From Sinotaia quadrata (taxonomy: Eukaryota > Mollusca > Gastropoda > Architaenioglossa > Viviparidae), in assembly GCA_028829895.1 (NCBI GenBank), contig CM054180.1, positions 100,290,635-100,354,634 on the forward strand: a stretch of DNA of 64,000 nt, written 5' to 3'. A program made the translations under genes and the position numbers. Positions within the stretch are counted from its first letter, which is position 1; each line of letters opens with the position of its first letter. Positions 20,590-33,036 of the stretch are shown here, piece after piece. The notes beneath the pieces were generated by a model that saw nothing but the letters and a program-made list of their open reading frames with translations, did no database searches and had not been told where the DNA came from.

Positions 20590-20835
20590 TTTCTTTGTTG
20601 TCCAACTATTTTATGCAGATAGCCTTCCAATTCAGGTGTTATATTCCCGAAAGATCCTATCACTACAGTTTTTACTTTTGCTTTTATATTCCACAGTCTC
20701 TGGATTTCTAGTCTATGGTTCTGTTATTTTTCTAGTTTTTCTCTTTCTTGATGGATTGCTGCTGTCCTGTTGGTCTTATTGAGAACTAAAATGTCAGAAC
20801 TGGACACTGATCTCCAATCAATTCATGTTTACCGT
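20590..20835 (-). mobile_element. RLE-type LINE fragment (3' coding end)
   Basis: The + strand string ccttccaattcaggtgttat, with following blocks, is a diverged copy of the segment at 47,905-48,130. On the - strand it gives remnants of the DILVLNK and NRT region of the restriction-like endonuclease domain. Several stops; non-functional. Confidence 0.7.
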
Positions 20836-20839
20836 TAAG

Positions 20840-22440
20840 ACCACCCATCAGAAGATCCCGTATAAGATCTTGAATCCTGAGTTTTGATACCAGTCAAACC
20901 ATGCTAAAAACTGAACAGACCACATGCTCACTCAACTAAATCTGAGACATCACGTGTCTCACTTTCACGCAATTTCAAAATTACTTGATTTGCAATTATT
21001 TAAGAAAGTTAAAGTTTTGTATGATGGGAAATAGTCTACAAGCGTATGCGTCATTTTGTCCACAGTATCCGTGACCGTAACTTTAGATCTAGGTAAAAGA
21101 ATGAACTTGACAAGGTCAAGATTTCATTTAAGTGTCTGTACAAAAGCAACGGAATTCTTTCCTACGAGTATTTATGTTTTTACGGTGTCCACTTCATTGA
21201 AACCTTCTTGGTAACATTGTCAAGAGAATTTAAAGACAGACGATGGCATCACCCATCACTGATTCCAGGAAATCGTTTGAGCTCAAAACGTGGCCACCGC
21301 TTACTTAACGATGCCAAATGTTCATACTTCGTTCTCTCAAACAGCTCAGATGGAATGTCAATGAACAATTTTAAATCATTGGAGTCAGTAAACAATTATG
21401 TTTAGTTCAAATGTAATAAAATTCTTATTCATCAGCTATCTGATTGATTATTTTTAATGCTTAGAAGTCTGTGTTACTGGCAGTCAAAGTGTCGATGGAA
21501 CTAACAAGAAGTATGGGTTCTTCTGACATGCGGTTATTATTGAAACAACCTGCGTTGTGTTCTTAGACTGGCCTGTAGTCATGCAAATGCATTAATATGG
21601 AAGGTAAATATTTTTTCTTTGTAATTGAATTATTGTATGTTTTTCATATTTTACATCTAGGCTATATAACATTTGATATTATTGTACGAAATTAAGCCCT
21701 CTCAGTTATAAAGCCACTATTATATTGAAATAAGTATTATATATTTTCCCATGCACTACAACAATATATGATATAAACAAGACAGCTAAGCGATAATTAA
21801 AATCCAATGCAACACAAGAAAAGATCCAAAACGCTTTCTAGTATATTTACAGAAGCCATCATTTGGGCTAAATAGTTCTCATCAAAACAAAGATATTAAA
21901 AGCAACAGATTAAAAATGAAATTCTTTGTTACAATGGTGACAACGCCCACATTAGTTATGGCTATTAACATTAATTTCGACTATTTAATAATTCATAACT
22001 AAAGTAACAGCTGGTGGATGGCAATTTTAATTTATGTATGTTAAAATTCCAATGGGATGACCCTTCTCATATTCCATCTTTCAGCTCTAACCGGCAGATT
22101 CAGAATTATATTTCTATCATTAAAATGATTAACTCATAAATAAGCATTCACACCACATGGGCTTAAAATACATTCATAATCCAGTTCACTTCTATATCAT
22201 GATTAAATATTTCCACTAGGAACACGTAACACAATTATATCAACATATGCAAGTATATAATCTATCTAAACTTCAAGTAACAGATCATATAATTAATAGT
22301 TCTAATTATACAAAATTATGTCCAAGTTCAATTTCTCTAATTCTTTCTATCGGTCAAACAACTCACTAATAAACTCAAGCACAAGCAATGTCCAAGGTCG
22401 GGTCATTTTGACATTTAACAATTTAATTAATAATTAAGAT
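20840..22440. other. Intergenic, no gene supported
   Basis: A short ORF at 21,208-21,405 has no recognisable domain. The remainder is AT-rich. Confidence 0.5.
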
Positions 22441-22770
22441 TAGAAAAAGTGATAGGCAAATTTACACCGCCATAAATTGTATATATAAAGTGCACTTGCA
22501 TATGCATACTATAAATAGTAATTGTATACACACAAAAACACACATATATATGTACTATAAATATTAATTGTAAATACACGAATGCAAATACACAAACATA
22601 CTATAAATATTAATTGTATATACACAAATGCACATACACAAACATACTATAAATAATAATTGTATACTTACAAATATACATACACATACATACTATAAAT
22701 ATTAATTGTATATACACAAATGTACATACACATACATACTATAAATATTAATTGTATACACATATGCACT
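22440..22770. repeat. About 60-bp repeats (ctataaatattaattgtata)
   Basis: Five to six copies containing acatactataaatattaatt followed by gtatacacaaatgcac. Confidence 0.8.
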
Positions 22771-22914
22771 TATCACAGATGAATCATCAGACTTTTGCAA
22801 CATTGTGTACAGTCACCAATAAATTGGTCAAAGATATGATAAACATTAAGAGTGTTTATTTCATATGCTAAAAGTATAAACTGTGATTGTTACTGAATAT
22901 TCATATTAATTTGT

Positions 22915-23065
22915 GACATGATTTTCATATATATTTTCACTTTGATAATTAAAAAGTACAATATATTACTATACATATTTTCACTTTGATAATTAAAAAG
23001 TACAGTATATTACTATACATATTTTCACTTTGATAATTAAAATGTACAGTATATTGCTATACTAT
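22915..23065. repeat. About 55-bp repeat, 3 copies
   Basis: Three copies of catattttcactttgataat followed by taaaaagtacagtatattactata. Confidence 0.85.
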
Positions 23066-23524
23066 TAATGTAAGACGTATTATTGATACAAAATAAGTCC
23101 TAATTTCAAAATGAAACTTTTAAATCAGTCAATATTAAAGTAAAATAACTTGTTTCTAGGCTGAAAGATTGTCCTCAAAAGTAAAATATCTTATTAAAAG
23201 TGAGAGGAGAAATTAAATTTAAAGTTTTAGTATTGTTTATAAACAGTCTCTGTATATACACCATTATGTGCATATACATTGCATTTGTAATAACAAGTAT
23301 GTATTCTTATACATATAATTATACATTTTTAATACATGTACTTTATTCTACAGAGTGAACTGATTAATCACTCTAGCCTCTAAAAGAAATTATAACTTCT
23401 GTAGAAAATATATTTTCAATGTATTTTTCTAAAAGTATTAATAGTGTAACTTAGCCATTACAAATTATGAATTATATTTCCATTTCTCTCTGTGTGATTT
23501 GTGAATAAAGTTTTATTGTGACGT

Positions 23525-23715
23525 TCTCTGGGGTGACTTTGTAATAATGTACTATATCAGATAATTACTAGATAAGGATATAATACACTTACAAGTGACT
23601 TTGTAATAATGTACTATACCAGATAATTACTAGATAAGGATATAATACACCTACAATGACTTTGTAATAATGTGCTATAACAGATAATTACTAGATAAAG
23701 ATATTATACACCTAC
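23525..23715. repeat. About 64-bp repeat, 3 copies
   Basis: Three copies of gactttgtaataatgtacta followed by tatcagataattactagataaggatat. Confidence 0.85.
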
Positions 23716-24750
23716 AAGTCCGGTGCAGAGTATGGACTACAGATTATAAATAAACATATATCAGCAATTATTGCACCATTATGATGGTACATCGCTGGTC
23801 CCTTTCACTCATGGCTCCCCACATTCAATAATAGACTGAGAAGTAGATACAAAAAATGGATATATAGACGAATAGAGAATAAAACATTATTATCAGACAA
23901 ATTGCAATTTATGACAAAAACAAAAAAATTATGTTACACAAATGGATATGCAAGACTGAAAAAATTTTTTAAAATTAATAAAGAAAGCATTAATGATATT
24001 TTAAATAAACGCAAAGTACATCCATAATTCTGCTCATCATCATTGACATTCTGTATCTGGATTGTTCTTGTAACAACTGTTACAAACAAAAAAATAAACA
24101 AAAGGTAAATAGAAAACAAGTTCTTCAAGCGATAACTATGTCACTCAAACAGTATGCATACAATTATATGATTACAATAAAGAAATATTTATTCAAAATA
24201 TTCTCAATTTCCTAAAGAAATATATTAAGAGTCAATGTTTAATCAGTTCTAATAATTATAATTCTAAATATAACCCCTCTAAATGCGCCATGTTTATGTA
24301 TACAGTACTCACTCTTTATTCAGAGTTAAATGTTGATGACGAAAATACAAAGAATTTCAGATGAACACATCAGATGTAGGGATGGTCCCAGTGCCAGAAA
24401 TAACACAATATATATATATATATACAGAAAAAACTTCACATAAATCCAAAGGAAAAAGTCAAGTTCATATAATTCCGTTATTAAATATCCAACAAATGAA
24501 TTTAAGAGTAAATCCAATTGTGAACAATTAAATCCAACCAGGAAAATGACAGTAATCCAATTGCGAATAACACGATAATCCAATAAATGAAATACGTAAT
24601 CCAACACGAAAATCACATAGAAGATATGTCAACGATTTAGCTGTTAATCCACCGCAGGGAGATAATGGAAACAACAAGTAGAGTTGACGTCAGCTGTCTT
24701 GCTGAAAACATCAGACGAGAATGTGTGCGTCGAACTTCCAGTTAATAAAC
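23715..24750. other. AT-rich, no gene supported
   Basis: Contains a short (TA)n at 24,408-24,425. Small - strand ORFs here are rich in Leu, Ile and Phe because of base composition. Confidence 0.5.
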
Positions 24751-24753
24751 TGA

Positions 24754-25086
24754 AGTGTAAAACTGGTCTCATCTGACCGTGTCGCTGTAAAACTGGTCTC
24801 ATCTGACCGTGTCGCTGTAAAACTGGTCTCATCTGACCGTGTCGCTGTAAAACTGGTCTCATCTGACCGTGTCGCTGTAAAATTGGTCTCATCTGACCGT
24901 GTCGCTGTAAAACTGGTCTCATCTGACCGTGTCGCTGTAAAACTGGTCTCATCTGACCGTGTCGCTGTAAAATTGGTCTCATCTGACCGTGTCGCTGTAA
25001 AATTGGTCTCATCTGACCGTGTCGCTGTAAAATTGGTCTCATCTGACCGTGTCGCTGTAAAATTGGTCTCATCTGACCGTGTCGCT
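24754..25086. repeat. 30-bp minisatellite, 11 copies
   Basis: Copies of aactggtctcatctgaccgt followed by gtcgctgtaa, identical except for one c/t site (aactgg or aattgg). In + order the variants run c c c c t c c t t t t. The 30-bp period keeps frames open on both strands, giving 10-residue repeats with no support as real protein. Confidence 0.95.
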
Positions 25087-25519
25087 ATATGCCTGGACAA
25101 TACCCTCGACAACTCGTGCTCGCCCAAGAGGACAAATTTCACTGTCCAAGTGGCTGACGGATGAAAGCAGGAATAGATAGAATTCAAGGAACTTTGGACC
25201 AGAAATAATTATCAAATTATTCTGTCTCACTCTGCACCAAAATTCTCTTTGATGAAAATTATGTCTGCAGGGAAGAAATTGAAATCACAATTATCCAGGT
25301 TCAAGATTTTCCTTCAAGTATCTTGTAAACAGAAATAAAAAAGAGTATTGCAACGTTGCAAAGATTTTGATTTGTTGCTTTGTGCGTTGAACTCTGGGAG
25401 GGAACTTGCTTGCTAATGTAGCGGGCGCTTTCGTGGGACGGAATTGTGTGTGAGGGTAGGGGGGCGCTTCCGGCTTCCGCCGCTTTCGCGCTGGACTGGG
25501 AGGGAAAAGTTCTGTTTCC

Positions 25520-25547
25520 CTTTATATACTTCGCTTCAAGAAGCTTC
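25520..25547 (-). promoter_or_regulatory. Heat-shock-element plus TATA motif pair
   Basis: On the - strand, GAAgcTTCttGAA (25535-25547) has three perfect alternating nGAAn units. It lies about 6 bp upstream of TATATAAAG (25520-25528). A GC-rich stretch follows at 25,400-25,500. The arrangement resembles a promoter pointing toward the 30-bp minisatellite. It may belong to an unrecognised LTR. Confidence 0.4.
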
Positions 25548-25754
25548 CAAAAGGTACTTGAACTATAAATAAATACGTGGATATACACAAGTTAACAATT
25601 TCATAACTTACACGAGAATTCACGGCGCACTGTCTATCTTATTTCCTAATTCCCTAATCAACAACCATCTGAGCTAAACTTTCAACAACGGATAAATCAA
25701 AATTTAATTATTCACAATCTCATAAAATGTCAATATAATTTGCGCCTGCATACA

Positions 25755-25756
25755 AT

Positions 25757-25808
<52 letters not shown>
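25755..25808. repeat. (CA)n(TA)n microsatellite
   Basis: cacaca run followed by tatata run. Confidence 0.9.
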
Positions 25809-25809
<1 letters not shown>

Positions 25810-25944
25810 ATTAACACATACAAACGAATAAGTAAACAGCTCTCTTTTGACATAAAATGAAAATGTCATTTCTCTATGACCATACTAAGGGAAATAACTA
25901 ATGAAAAATAAATTTTGGTTGTATTATCTCCCTTTCACCGTAAC

Positions 25945-26290
25945 ACTATATGATAAGTTTGTAAATCATGTTCATAGTACAGTAAGTGATAAGTTTGTAG
26001 ATCATGTTCATAGTCCTCTATGTGAAAAGTTTGTAGATCATGTTCATAGTACACTATATGGTATGTTTGTAGATTATGTTCATAGTACACTATATGATAA
26101 GTTTGTAGTTCATGTTCATAGTATACTATGTGATAAGTTTGTAGTTCATGTTCATAGTACACTATGTGATAACTTTGTAGTTAATGTTCATAGTACACTA
26201 TATGGTATGTTTGTAGATCATGTTCATAGTACACTAAGTGATAACTTTGTTGTTCATTTTCATACTGCTCTGGTTGATACGTTTGTATCA
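25945..26290. repeat. 36-bp minisatellite (unit 2)
   Basis: About nine copies of gtacactatatgataagttt followed by gtagatcatgttcata. Homologous to 39,705-40,345. Confidence 0.88.
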
Positions 26291-26464
26291 TATTATTGGT
26301 CGCCCGTCAACTAATAAATAATTAATTTATGACAACACAACTAATTGAGGTCACCACTTCCGGTAGCTATACTAGCCCCCAAGTGAAGGAGTTAGTCTTT
26401 ATAGTTTCCTCTAGGAATCTTTTCATTCTTCTTCATATATCATTTTTTTTTTACTAGAGTTTAT

Positions 26465-26630
26465 GGTAACCAGAATACACACATGGTACGATTGTTTTCA
26501 GTGTAGTAACCAGAGTACACACATGGTACGATTGTTTTCAGTGTAGTAACCAAAATACACACATGGTATGATTGTTTTCAGTGTAGTAACCAGAGTACAC
26601 ACATGGTACGATTGTTTTCAGTGTACTTTT
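26465..26630. repeat. 40-bp repeat, 4 copies (unit 2)
   Basis: Four copies of agtacacacatggtacgatt followed by gttttcagtgtagtaacc. Unit 3 has a single copy near 40,770-40,800. Confidence 0.88.
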
Positions 26631-26639
26631 CTTGTCCAT

Positions 26640-28640
26640 TGCCTGGTAATCTTCCTTTCCTTTATACGTTGCCACATGCACTGCGTCATCTTTCTTTTGG
26701 CCACAAGATACAAGATTCGAACCAATTTTTTTGCCTTTCAAACTCTTATATGGTAGAACCATGAGGGAACCCATGTCTATATTATGAAAATATTGGACAC
26801 AGAATGGGCTAGCAGAAGCTGTAAAAAGGACATATCAACATGTGATCGAATGTGCAAAACCATATTGACACTCCAGCCAAGACTGTACAGGAAAGTAAGA
26901 CTAGATATGCACATCTGTACATCTGTAAACCAAACGTGTGCAACATTGAAGTCTATGCGAGTGTTGGTCTTGTTACCTCTGCACTGAAACAAACTAGTTG
27001 TATCATGGTTAAGGTCCCAATGAAGTAGATGAGAAATTGAGTGGGTGCTATTTTTGAATTGAGATCGGATCTAAAGCAAACATTTTTGATGCTAATCTGA
27101 TGAAAATGTATAAAGAATGCTCGGAGAACATGGTTGCTATTATTGTAAAAGAGGACAATGCTACCTTTGTACCCAATGCTGAATCCGTACCACACCTATG
27201 TTTAACAGATGTGAAAACTGTTGATGATGTTATTTTAAATCCAGAACACTCAGACTCTGATGCTCAATGGTTGTAAAAGAAACTCACAACGTTTTTACCT
27301 ACAAACCCAGAAGAACGAGTCTCTGTGAATGTATGGTCTCACTACAGGATCTTACTCCTGTCTGCATGAAACCGTATGTTTTGCCTTAACTAAACTGGAT
27401 ACTAGAAAACACGAAAATGACTCTCTGTTAGCCTTATACTAAACTGAATACTGGAAAACACGAAACTGACTCTATGTTAGCCCTACATATAATTGAGAAA
27501 GCAGAGTCCATGTAGAGATCTGCTATTGTCCTAGTTAAAAAGAAGGATAGCACACACTGATTTTGAGTGGACTACTGCCAGCTGAGCAAGTTGATTGTTT
27601 TTCAGCTAACTAATGAACCAGAGTAGCTTTTCACTTGGTTCAGTGCAGCAAAATATACTCTATGCTAGTCATGACACAAGGTTTTGGCAAATTCTAATCT
27701 GTGTGGCAGACAGACCAAAATTAGCATTCACTACACCTGATGTCCAATATCAAGGGCAGGTAATGCCATTTGGCATCCTCAGACAACCAGCTGTTTTCAC
27801 TAAGATGAAGAGACTGCTCATCGAACCCATGAGAGAGGAATCTATTTCTACCATCATGGATGGCATGCTGGTGGCTACCCAGACCCTGGAAGAACACTTA
27901 TGAGTGTTACAGAAGTTATTCCAACATTTGAAGGAAAATAACCTTACTGCTCGACCTTCCAAATGTTTCTCTGGACATTTTATGCCTTGGGGTATTTCCC
28001 TGGTGTTTGTACCAAGTTTTGGGGATCGTTAGAGTGACCCTAAACGAGTAGTGTCTACACACAAGTACTGGACACTGATCTTATGACCACAGGTCGAGGA
28101 TTGAAAATAATGGCTGCCACTAACTCCGTGTATCCAACTGCGTACCTGTTGGGGATGAGTGTGCAGCTATATTTGCAAAAGGATGACCAGCTAAATGGTC
28201 TAGTGAACTGGAACTCTATAAGTGACTTTTGCAAATCCTAACTGGAGTCAGACTTAGCATAGACAAGAGACTCAGTATCCACTTAATCTCTGAATATCTT
28301 TGTTATCTTTTATTAAATCTTTATTTGTTATTCAATTACAGTGGTTGACTAATTAATGTGTGAAAGACCAATAGGAAATGGGTGGGGGCTGAGAGTCATG
28401 AATGAGCAGATTGATTGCATAATTAGTTGTAATTGTCTAACGTTTTCCCACTTCGTGCTTTATTACACAAGTTTGCCTGTCTATAAATTGTTGGCTTAAA
28501 CTACGAGACGTAAATTTAATTAGACTGAAGGGTGAATTTGGGCAACCAGTCTGTTGTCAGAATAGGTGAGGAGTGGAATTTAATTAACCTAAAATCCTAA
28601 TTCTGAAACAGGGTCTTTAAATAAATAAAGGAACGTAACA
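26640..28640 (+). mobile_element. Decayed Gmr1-like LTR retrotransposon, 3' part
   Basis: Frame-broken + strand coding similarity follows the same order as the intact element at 49-57 kb. An integrase C-terminal trace (LLATRYKIRTNFFAFQ) lies at about 26,690-26,750. A linker at about 27,130-27,300 includes AIIVKEDNATFVPN. An RT segment at 27,700-27,903 reads QVMPFGILRQPAVFTKM, with MDGM where the YxDD box is expected. A post-RT trace follows at 27,950-28,050. At 28,360-28,640 the DNA resembles the reverse complement of the intact element's LTR start (gcaaccagtctg, cagggtctttaaataaata, aacgtaaca), so this is the relic's 3' LTR. Non-functional. Confidence 0.8.
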
Positions 28641-28834
28641 ATCATTAATAAAATAAATTAAGATTCTCATATGTGTTATTCGTTATGAAAGATTAATCAA
28701 TAATAATAACCATTTCGTTAACTAAGCGGCGTACCTGTCACAAACACATTTTATTATTTTAATATTTATTGAACTAAGACTGGGCAAAGTTTTATACCCT
28801 GGACTCAGGAGAGACATACATGTTCATATTTCTC

Positions 28835-29025
28835 TACATGATAAGTTTGTAAATAATGTTAATAGCAGTCTTGTTAAGTTTGTAAATCTTGTTAATAGCA
28901 GTCTTGTTAAGTTTGTAAATAATGTTAATAGCAGTCTTGTTAAGTTTGTAAATAATGTTAATAGCAGTCTTGTTAAGTTTGTAAATAATGTTAATAGCAG
29001 TCTTGTTAAGTTTGTAGATCACATT
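28835..29025. repeat. 33-bp minisatellite, about 6 copies (unit 2)
   Basis: Copies of gtttgtaaataatgttaata followed by gcagtcttgttaa. The homologous array in unit 3 (42,590-42,875) has about nine copies. Confidence 0.92.
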
Positions 29026-29079
29026 TACCAACAATACTGTAAGTGAAATATTTCTATAAGTTCAGTGCTGGTTGTACAT

Positions 29080-29465
29080 TCCATGATGAGAATTGAGAGT
29101 GAAATGAAGTTTGGAGAGAGAATAAAATGTCATTGATAAGTGAGAGTGAAAGATCGCTGAGGAGTGAGAGTAAAATTGCAATGAGGGCTGAGAGTAAAAT
29201 TGCAATGAGGGCTGAGAGTGAAATGTCATTGAGAAATGAGAGTACAGCATTGCTGAGGAGTGAGTGTGAAGTGTCGTTGAGAAATGAAAGTGCATTGTTG
29301 TTGAGGAGAGAGTGTAAAATATATTTGAGAAATGAAAGTGAAGGTTTGAGTAAGAAATATTGTTGAGGAGTGAAAATGAAATACTGTTGAGGAGTGAGAG
29401 TGAAATGCTGTTGAGGAGTGAAAGTGAAATGCTGTTGAGGAACGAGAGTGAAATGACGTAGCAAA
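29080..29465. repeat. gagagtgaaatg minisatellite (unit 2)
   Basis: Degenerate copies of ttgaggagtgagagtgaaat, homologous to the array in unit 1. Confidence 0.82.
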
Positions 29466-30167
29466 TGTAGCGACATTTCTACTTCACTCTAAAAGGATTT
29501 TTATGAAAGAAAATAAACAGTGAATGAAACTAACGCCTGAACATAAATATATACTTTTTCTCATCACTAGTCTGTGTTTTCAGCTTCAAAATATACTTTT
29601 GCTTTTAAATGAGAATACAGCTGAATAAAATCCAGTAATTAAAAATGTCTTTAAATACATTCTCCAAACATTTCATTTCTTAAAAATCGAAATACTTAAG
29701 TCTGATTTATCTCAAATGCACAAGTAAAGAGATGATGATATAACATATATGTATAAATAGATAAATATGTGTGTGGGTGAGTGTGTGTCTGTGTTTATAT
29801 ATGTATGTGTATGTGTCTGTGTGAGTGTATGTTAATCAAATACGCGCAAATAATGCTAAATGTATCAAAGATGGTCGTTTTATCGTGAGATAATTATTAT
29901 TCTAACTAAGAGGTTCTGACATTCTGCATTATTTTTTTTTAAAGATGTCAGATATTAAATTGCTTTTATACTATATGAACATAGGTAACCTGATCAATAA
30001 ACAAAATACATACTTATTAATTTACAAAATAATTTTCGAATGATTATTTTTTATATTTTTCGTATTATAAATTTGTACCCGAATTTCTTCGAATTACAGA
30101 AAATATTATCAACTCGGTTTTTTATTAATTTTTTTAATTGTACAAATTTAATAACGTGTATAATCAC

Positions 30168-30219
<52 letters not shown>

Positions 30220-30242
30220 CATATGTAAGAAAGTATGAGTGT

Positions 30243-30275
<33 letters not shown>
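30168..30275. repeat. (TG)n microsatellites (unit 2)
   Basis: Two tg runs separated by gtatgcatatgtaagaaagtatg. Confidence 0.88.
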
Positions 30276-30277
<2 letters not shown>

Positions 30278-31009
30278 TAGGATTAGTGTGCGTGTGTGTA
30301 AGATAGTATGTTTGGGGGGATGTAAAAGAGAATGGGTGTATGCGTGTGTGTGTACTCCAGCATGAGTGTATGTATATATAAAATATTATATTTATATGTG
30401 TGTAAGATAACATGTGTACCAAATATTACATGTGTATATGATAGTAAGAGTGTATGTCCATGTTCGTGCGTGGAAGATAGCATGTGTATATATCTGTGTA
30501 TATTTTTGTAAGATATATCTGTGTTTTAAGATGGCATGCGTGTGTGTGTCAATGTGAAATTTTCAGTAATTTAACATTCGCCAATGTCCATTGCTGGAAT
30601 ACACCACACTGATAAACTGTAAAACATTTAGTTACGAATAAAAATTACGTCACGAAACATTTATTTAAAAAGAAAAGAACATTGCAAAACCAACACAGAT
30701 CTAATTAGAAGAATTCAATATTATTTTGAAATGAAAGTCTAATTTGCAAGGTATTATTATTTAAATTGATGTTTAATAAGAAACAAAAACAAACCATGAA
30801 TGAGACCTTACTATTCAGCTAAAATAAATGAACAATACCTTATTGTACAATCGATAACATAGGTAAAGACGTAAAAGCTGGCCTCACTAATAATACTTTC
30901 TTGTCATCATTAAAGCTTAATAATGTTAACATATATCCTATCGGAAACTTTACTTCTACCAATATACAATTATTTATAGAGTTTTTTTTAAAAATTATTC
31001 TTATTTTTA

Positions 31010-31230
31010 TGACATCAAACCTATATAAAGTAATACAGATCAGCTAAATATTCATTCTTAACAACGTAAGGCAGTAATGCGTTGGTTGGTGTGCTAATCG
31101 TGATTGAGTAAACAGACAAATGCTTTGTAACAGTCTGTTGTCTCCTAAGCGGACGTAAGAAGTTAAGATCAATGTTGGGAATTGAGAATATTACGTTGTC
31201 CCTCTGATTGCTAACGTGTTACGTCACATC
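31010..31230 (+). promoter_or_regulatory. Conserved promoter block of GPCR 2
   Basis: TATATAAAG at 31022-31030, gtaatgcgttggttggtg, gggaattgagaatattacgt and TTACGTCA at 31219-31226, in the same order and spacing as in unit 1. Confidence 0.6.
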
Positions 31231-31283
31231 AGATTACTATGTCAAGGATTTACTGATCAAGTCGTGGGCTTACTACACTGAGC

Positions 31284-32492
31284 ATGTCTTCAGGATTAGC
31301 TGATGAATCTGGTGGGCCTGCCACACAGAATACGATGTACTCAGCAATACAAGATGTGTTCGTTAGTAAAGACACGCCCCAATCATGGTCAGCACCGACA
31401 AACGAAAGCGACCTGCAACACGTGGGGTCCATTCCTTGGGAACTTCTCCTTGATCTAGTCACCTTCGAATTCCAGACCACGTTTGAAAAGTGCGTGTTTG
31501 GTCTGATACTCCCAGTTCTGTTCCTTATAAGCACGCCAACTAATTGTCTCAACATGGCAGTGTTCTACAAGCAAGGTCTCAAGGAAAGGATACATCTGTG
31601 TTTGTTTTGGCTCTCGGCCGTAGACCTTTCGCACATGACTCAAATCTTCTTCAAACATTTAGATTCACTATATTTACTGATTATGAAAGCGCCAACTAGT
31701 ACCAGCTTTTCTGTACAGTTCTTCGTGAAACACAAATTACTTATTCTTAACGGTTTAGTATGGCTGTCAGCTTTCACTATCACCATCATTGCTTGTGAAC
31801 GATGTTTGTGTATCGTCAGCCCTCTCCACGCCAGACATTTTATAAAAACGAAAACAATGGCTTTTGTGCTTTTCCTTTCATTTGTTATCATTATGGGTAG
31901 CTATTATGTGTTCACTATGAAATTTAATTTAGTATACATATTCGACCCTCTGACCAATACTACTATTTCAAGGACGTTTTTGAGCAAGGAGTACATAGAA
32001 AATAAAATCATTATGGACGTACTTGAAGGAACTGTTTTTGGTTTGATTGTACCGGGATTCTGCGTCACAGTTGTCTCGGCTACCACTGTAGTCACGATGT
32101 TCAGATTGCAAAAGATGGCTGCTTGGCGAGATCGTTCCCTGACCTTATCTTCCGACTTGATGTCATCACGTGACATAGCTCTCACGCGTACACTAGTTTT
32201 CATTTGTATCATGTTTGTTATTTGCTACTCCCCTGCTGTTGTACTTCACAACGCTGTGCGTATAAATCCTGAATTACGAATAGGCGGACGCTTGGAATAC
32301 AGCTACCGTTTGTTATCAAATATCAGTCAACTGTGCATCTTCATAAACTCTTCATTCAGTTTTTTCGTCTATTACAACACGGGCTCTAGATTCAGGTATA
32401 TGACGAGAGAAATTATTTGTAAACTCGGCAAACCCGGAGTATTGTTCAGCAGCACCAATGCACGAATGAAACCTTCCATAGTTATTACTTAA
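31284..32492 (+). CDS. Rhodopsin-like GPCR, paralogue 2 (402 aa)
   Basis: Single-exon receptor closely related to paralogues 1 and 3 across the whole length. TM1 has TPTNCLNMAVF, TM2 LCLFWLSAVDL, and TM3 ends ERC (172-174). TM6 contains ICYSPAV and TM7 INSSFSFFVYY. The long extracellular loop 2 holds TNTTIS and a charged SKEYIENK segment. As in its sisters, the usual TM3-ECL2 cysteine pair is absent. The intracellular loop 3 contains WRDRSLTLSSDLMSSRD, rich in Ser/Thr. The start at 31284 corresponds to Met-20 of paralogue 1; a start at 31335 would correspond to the start of paralogue 3. The frame is intact and differences from the paralogues concentrate in the N-terminus, ECL2 and TM4, suggesting a functional gene. 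Ligand unknown. Confidence 0.87.
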   Translation: MSSGLADESGGPATQNTMYSAIQDVFVSKDTPQSWSAPTNESDLQHVGSIPWELLLDLVTFEFQTTFEKCVFGLILPVLFLISTPTNCLNMAVFYKQGLKERIHLCLFWLSAVDLSHMTQIFFKHLDSLYLLIMKAPTSTSFSVQFFVKHKLLILNGLVWLSAFTITIIACERCLCIVSPLHARHFIKTKTMAFVLFLSFVIIMGSYYVFTMKFNLVYIFDPLTNTTISRTFLSKEYIENKIIMDVLEGTVFGLIVPGFCVTVVSATTVVTMFRLQKMAAWRDRSLTLSSDLMSSRDIALTRTLVFICIMFVICYSPAVVLHNAVRINPELRIGGRLEYSYRLLSNISQLCIFINSSFSFFVYYNTGSRFRYMTREIICKLGKPGVLFSSTNARMKPSIVIT

Positions 32493-32513
32493 CACTGCGT
32501 CTTAATGAAGTGC

Positions 32514-32519
32514 AATAAA
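32514..32519 (+). promoter_or_regulatory. Poly(A) signal candidate, GPCR 2
   Basis: AATAAA in tgcaataaaa, 22 bp after the stop, and the same context is conserved in unit 3. Confidence 0.5.
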
Positions 32520-33036
32520 ACCTATAATTTGCATCACGCGTGTTCTTTGAACATCATTAGTTCATCTTTATTTCTAACTAAAGATATATTCAATTCTGTG
32601 TCAAACTAAATGCACCAAGCTAAAATTAGTATTATTTTTATTATTACTTAACTTATAATTTCACAAAGTTATTGTGAAATTCACAATACATGTGCCGTAT
32701 TCATATTGTGAAGGTTGGTTTCATGTCTTCGAGTAACTTCATAACTTTGTATATTAAAAATTGTGTTGGTGCAAACCCTAACATTAATAACTTTAACCTC
32801 CTTTCCCTAATAGCAGTAACCCTCTTTCATTAATAAGTGTAACACTCTTTCCCTAATAGCTGTAACCCCCCCTTTTTTTTTTTACTAATAGCTGTAATTC
32901 ATATTACCTAATAGCTTTAACCCCTTGTTATTCAACACTGATTTGTTGTACATTTTTTGTTCAACTTTGAACATGTCTTCCTATGACTATTGCTATTTTA
33001 GCATTCATTTTGCGAGACATTTAACTTGTCCGTTTG

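Noticed and set aside
21208..21405. 65-codon ORF between units 1 and 2
   Set aside because: No recognisable motif, surrounded by decayed LINE sequence.
24711..25187. ORF of 158 codons with 10-residue repeats
   Set aside because: The 30-bp period keeps every frame open; no upstream gene structure. The flanking promoter-like motifs are reported separately.
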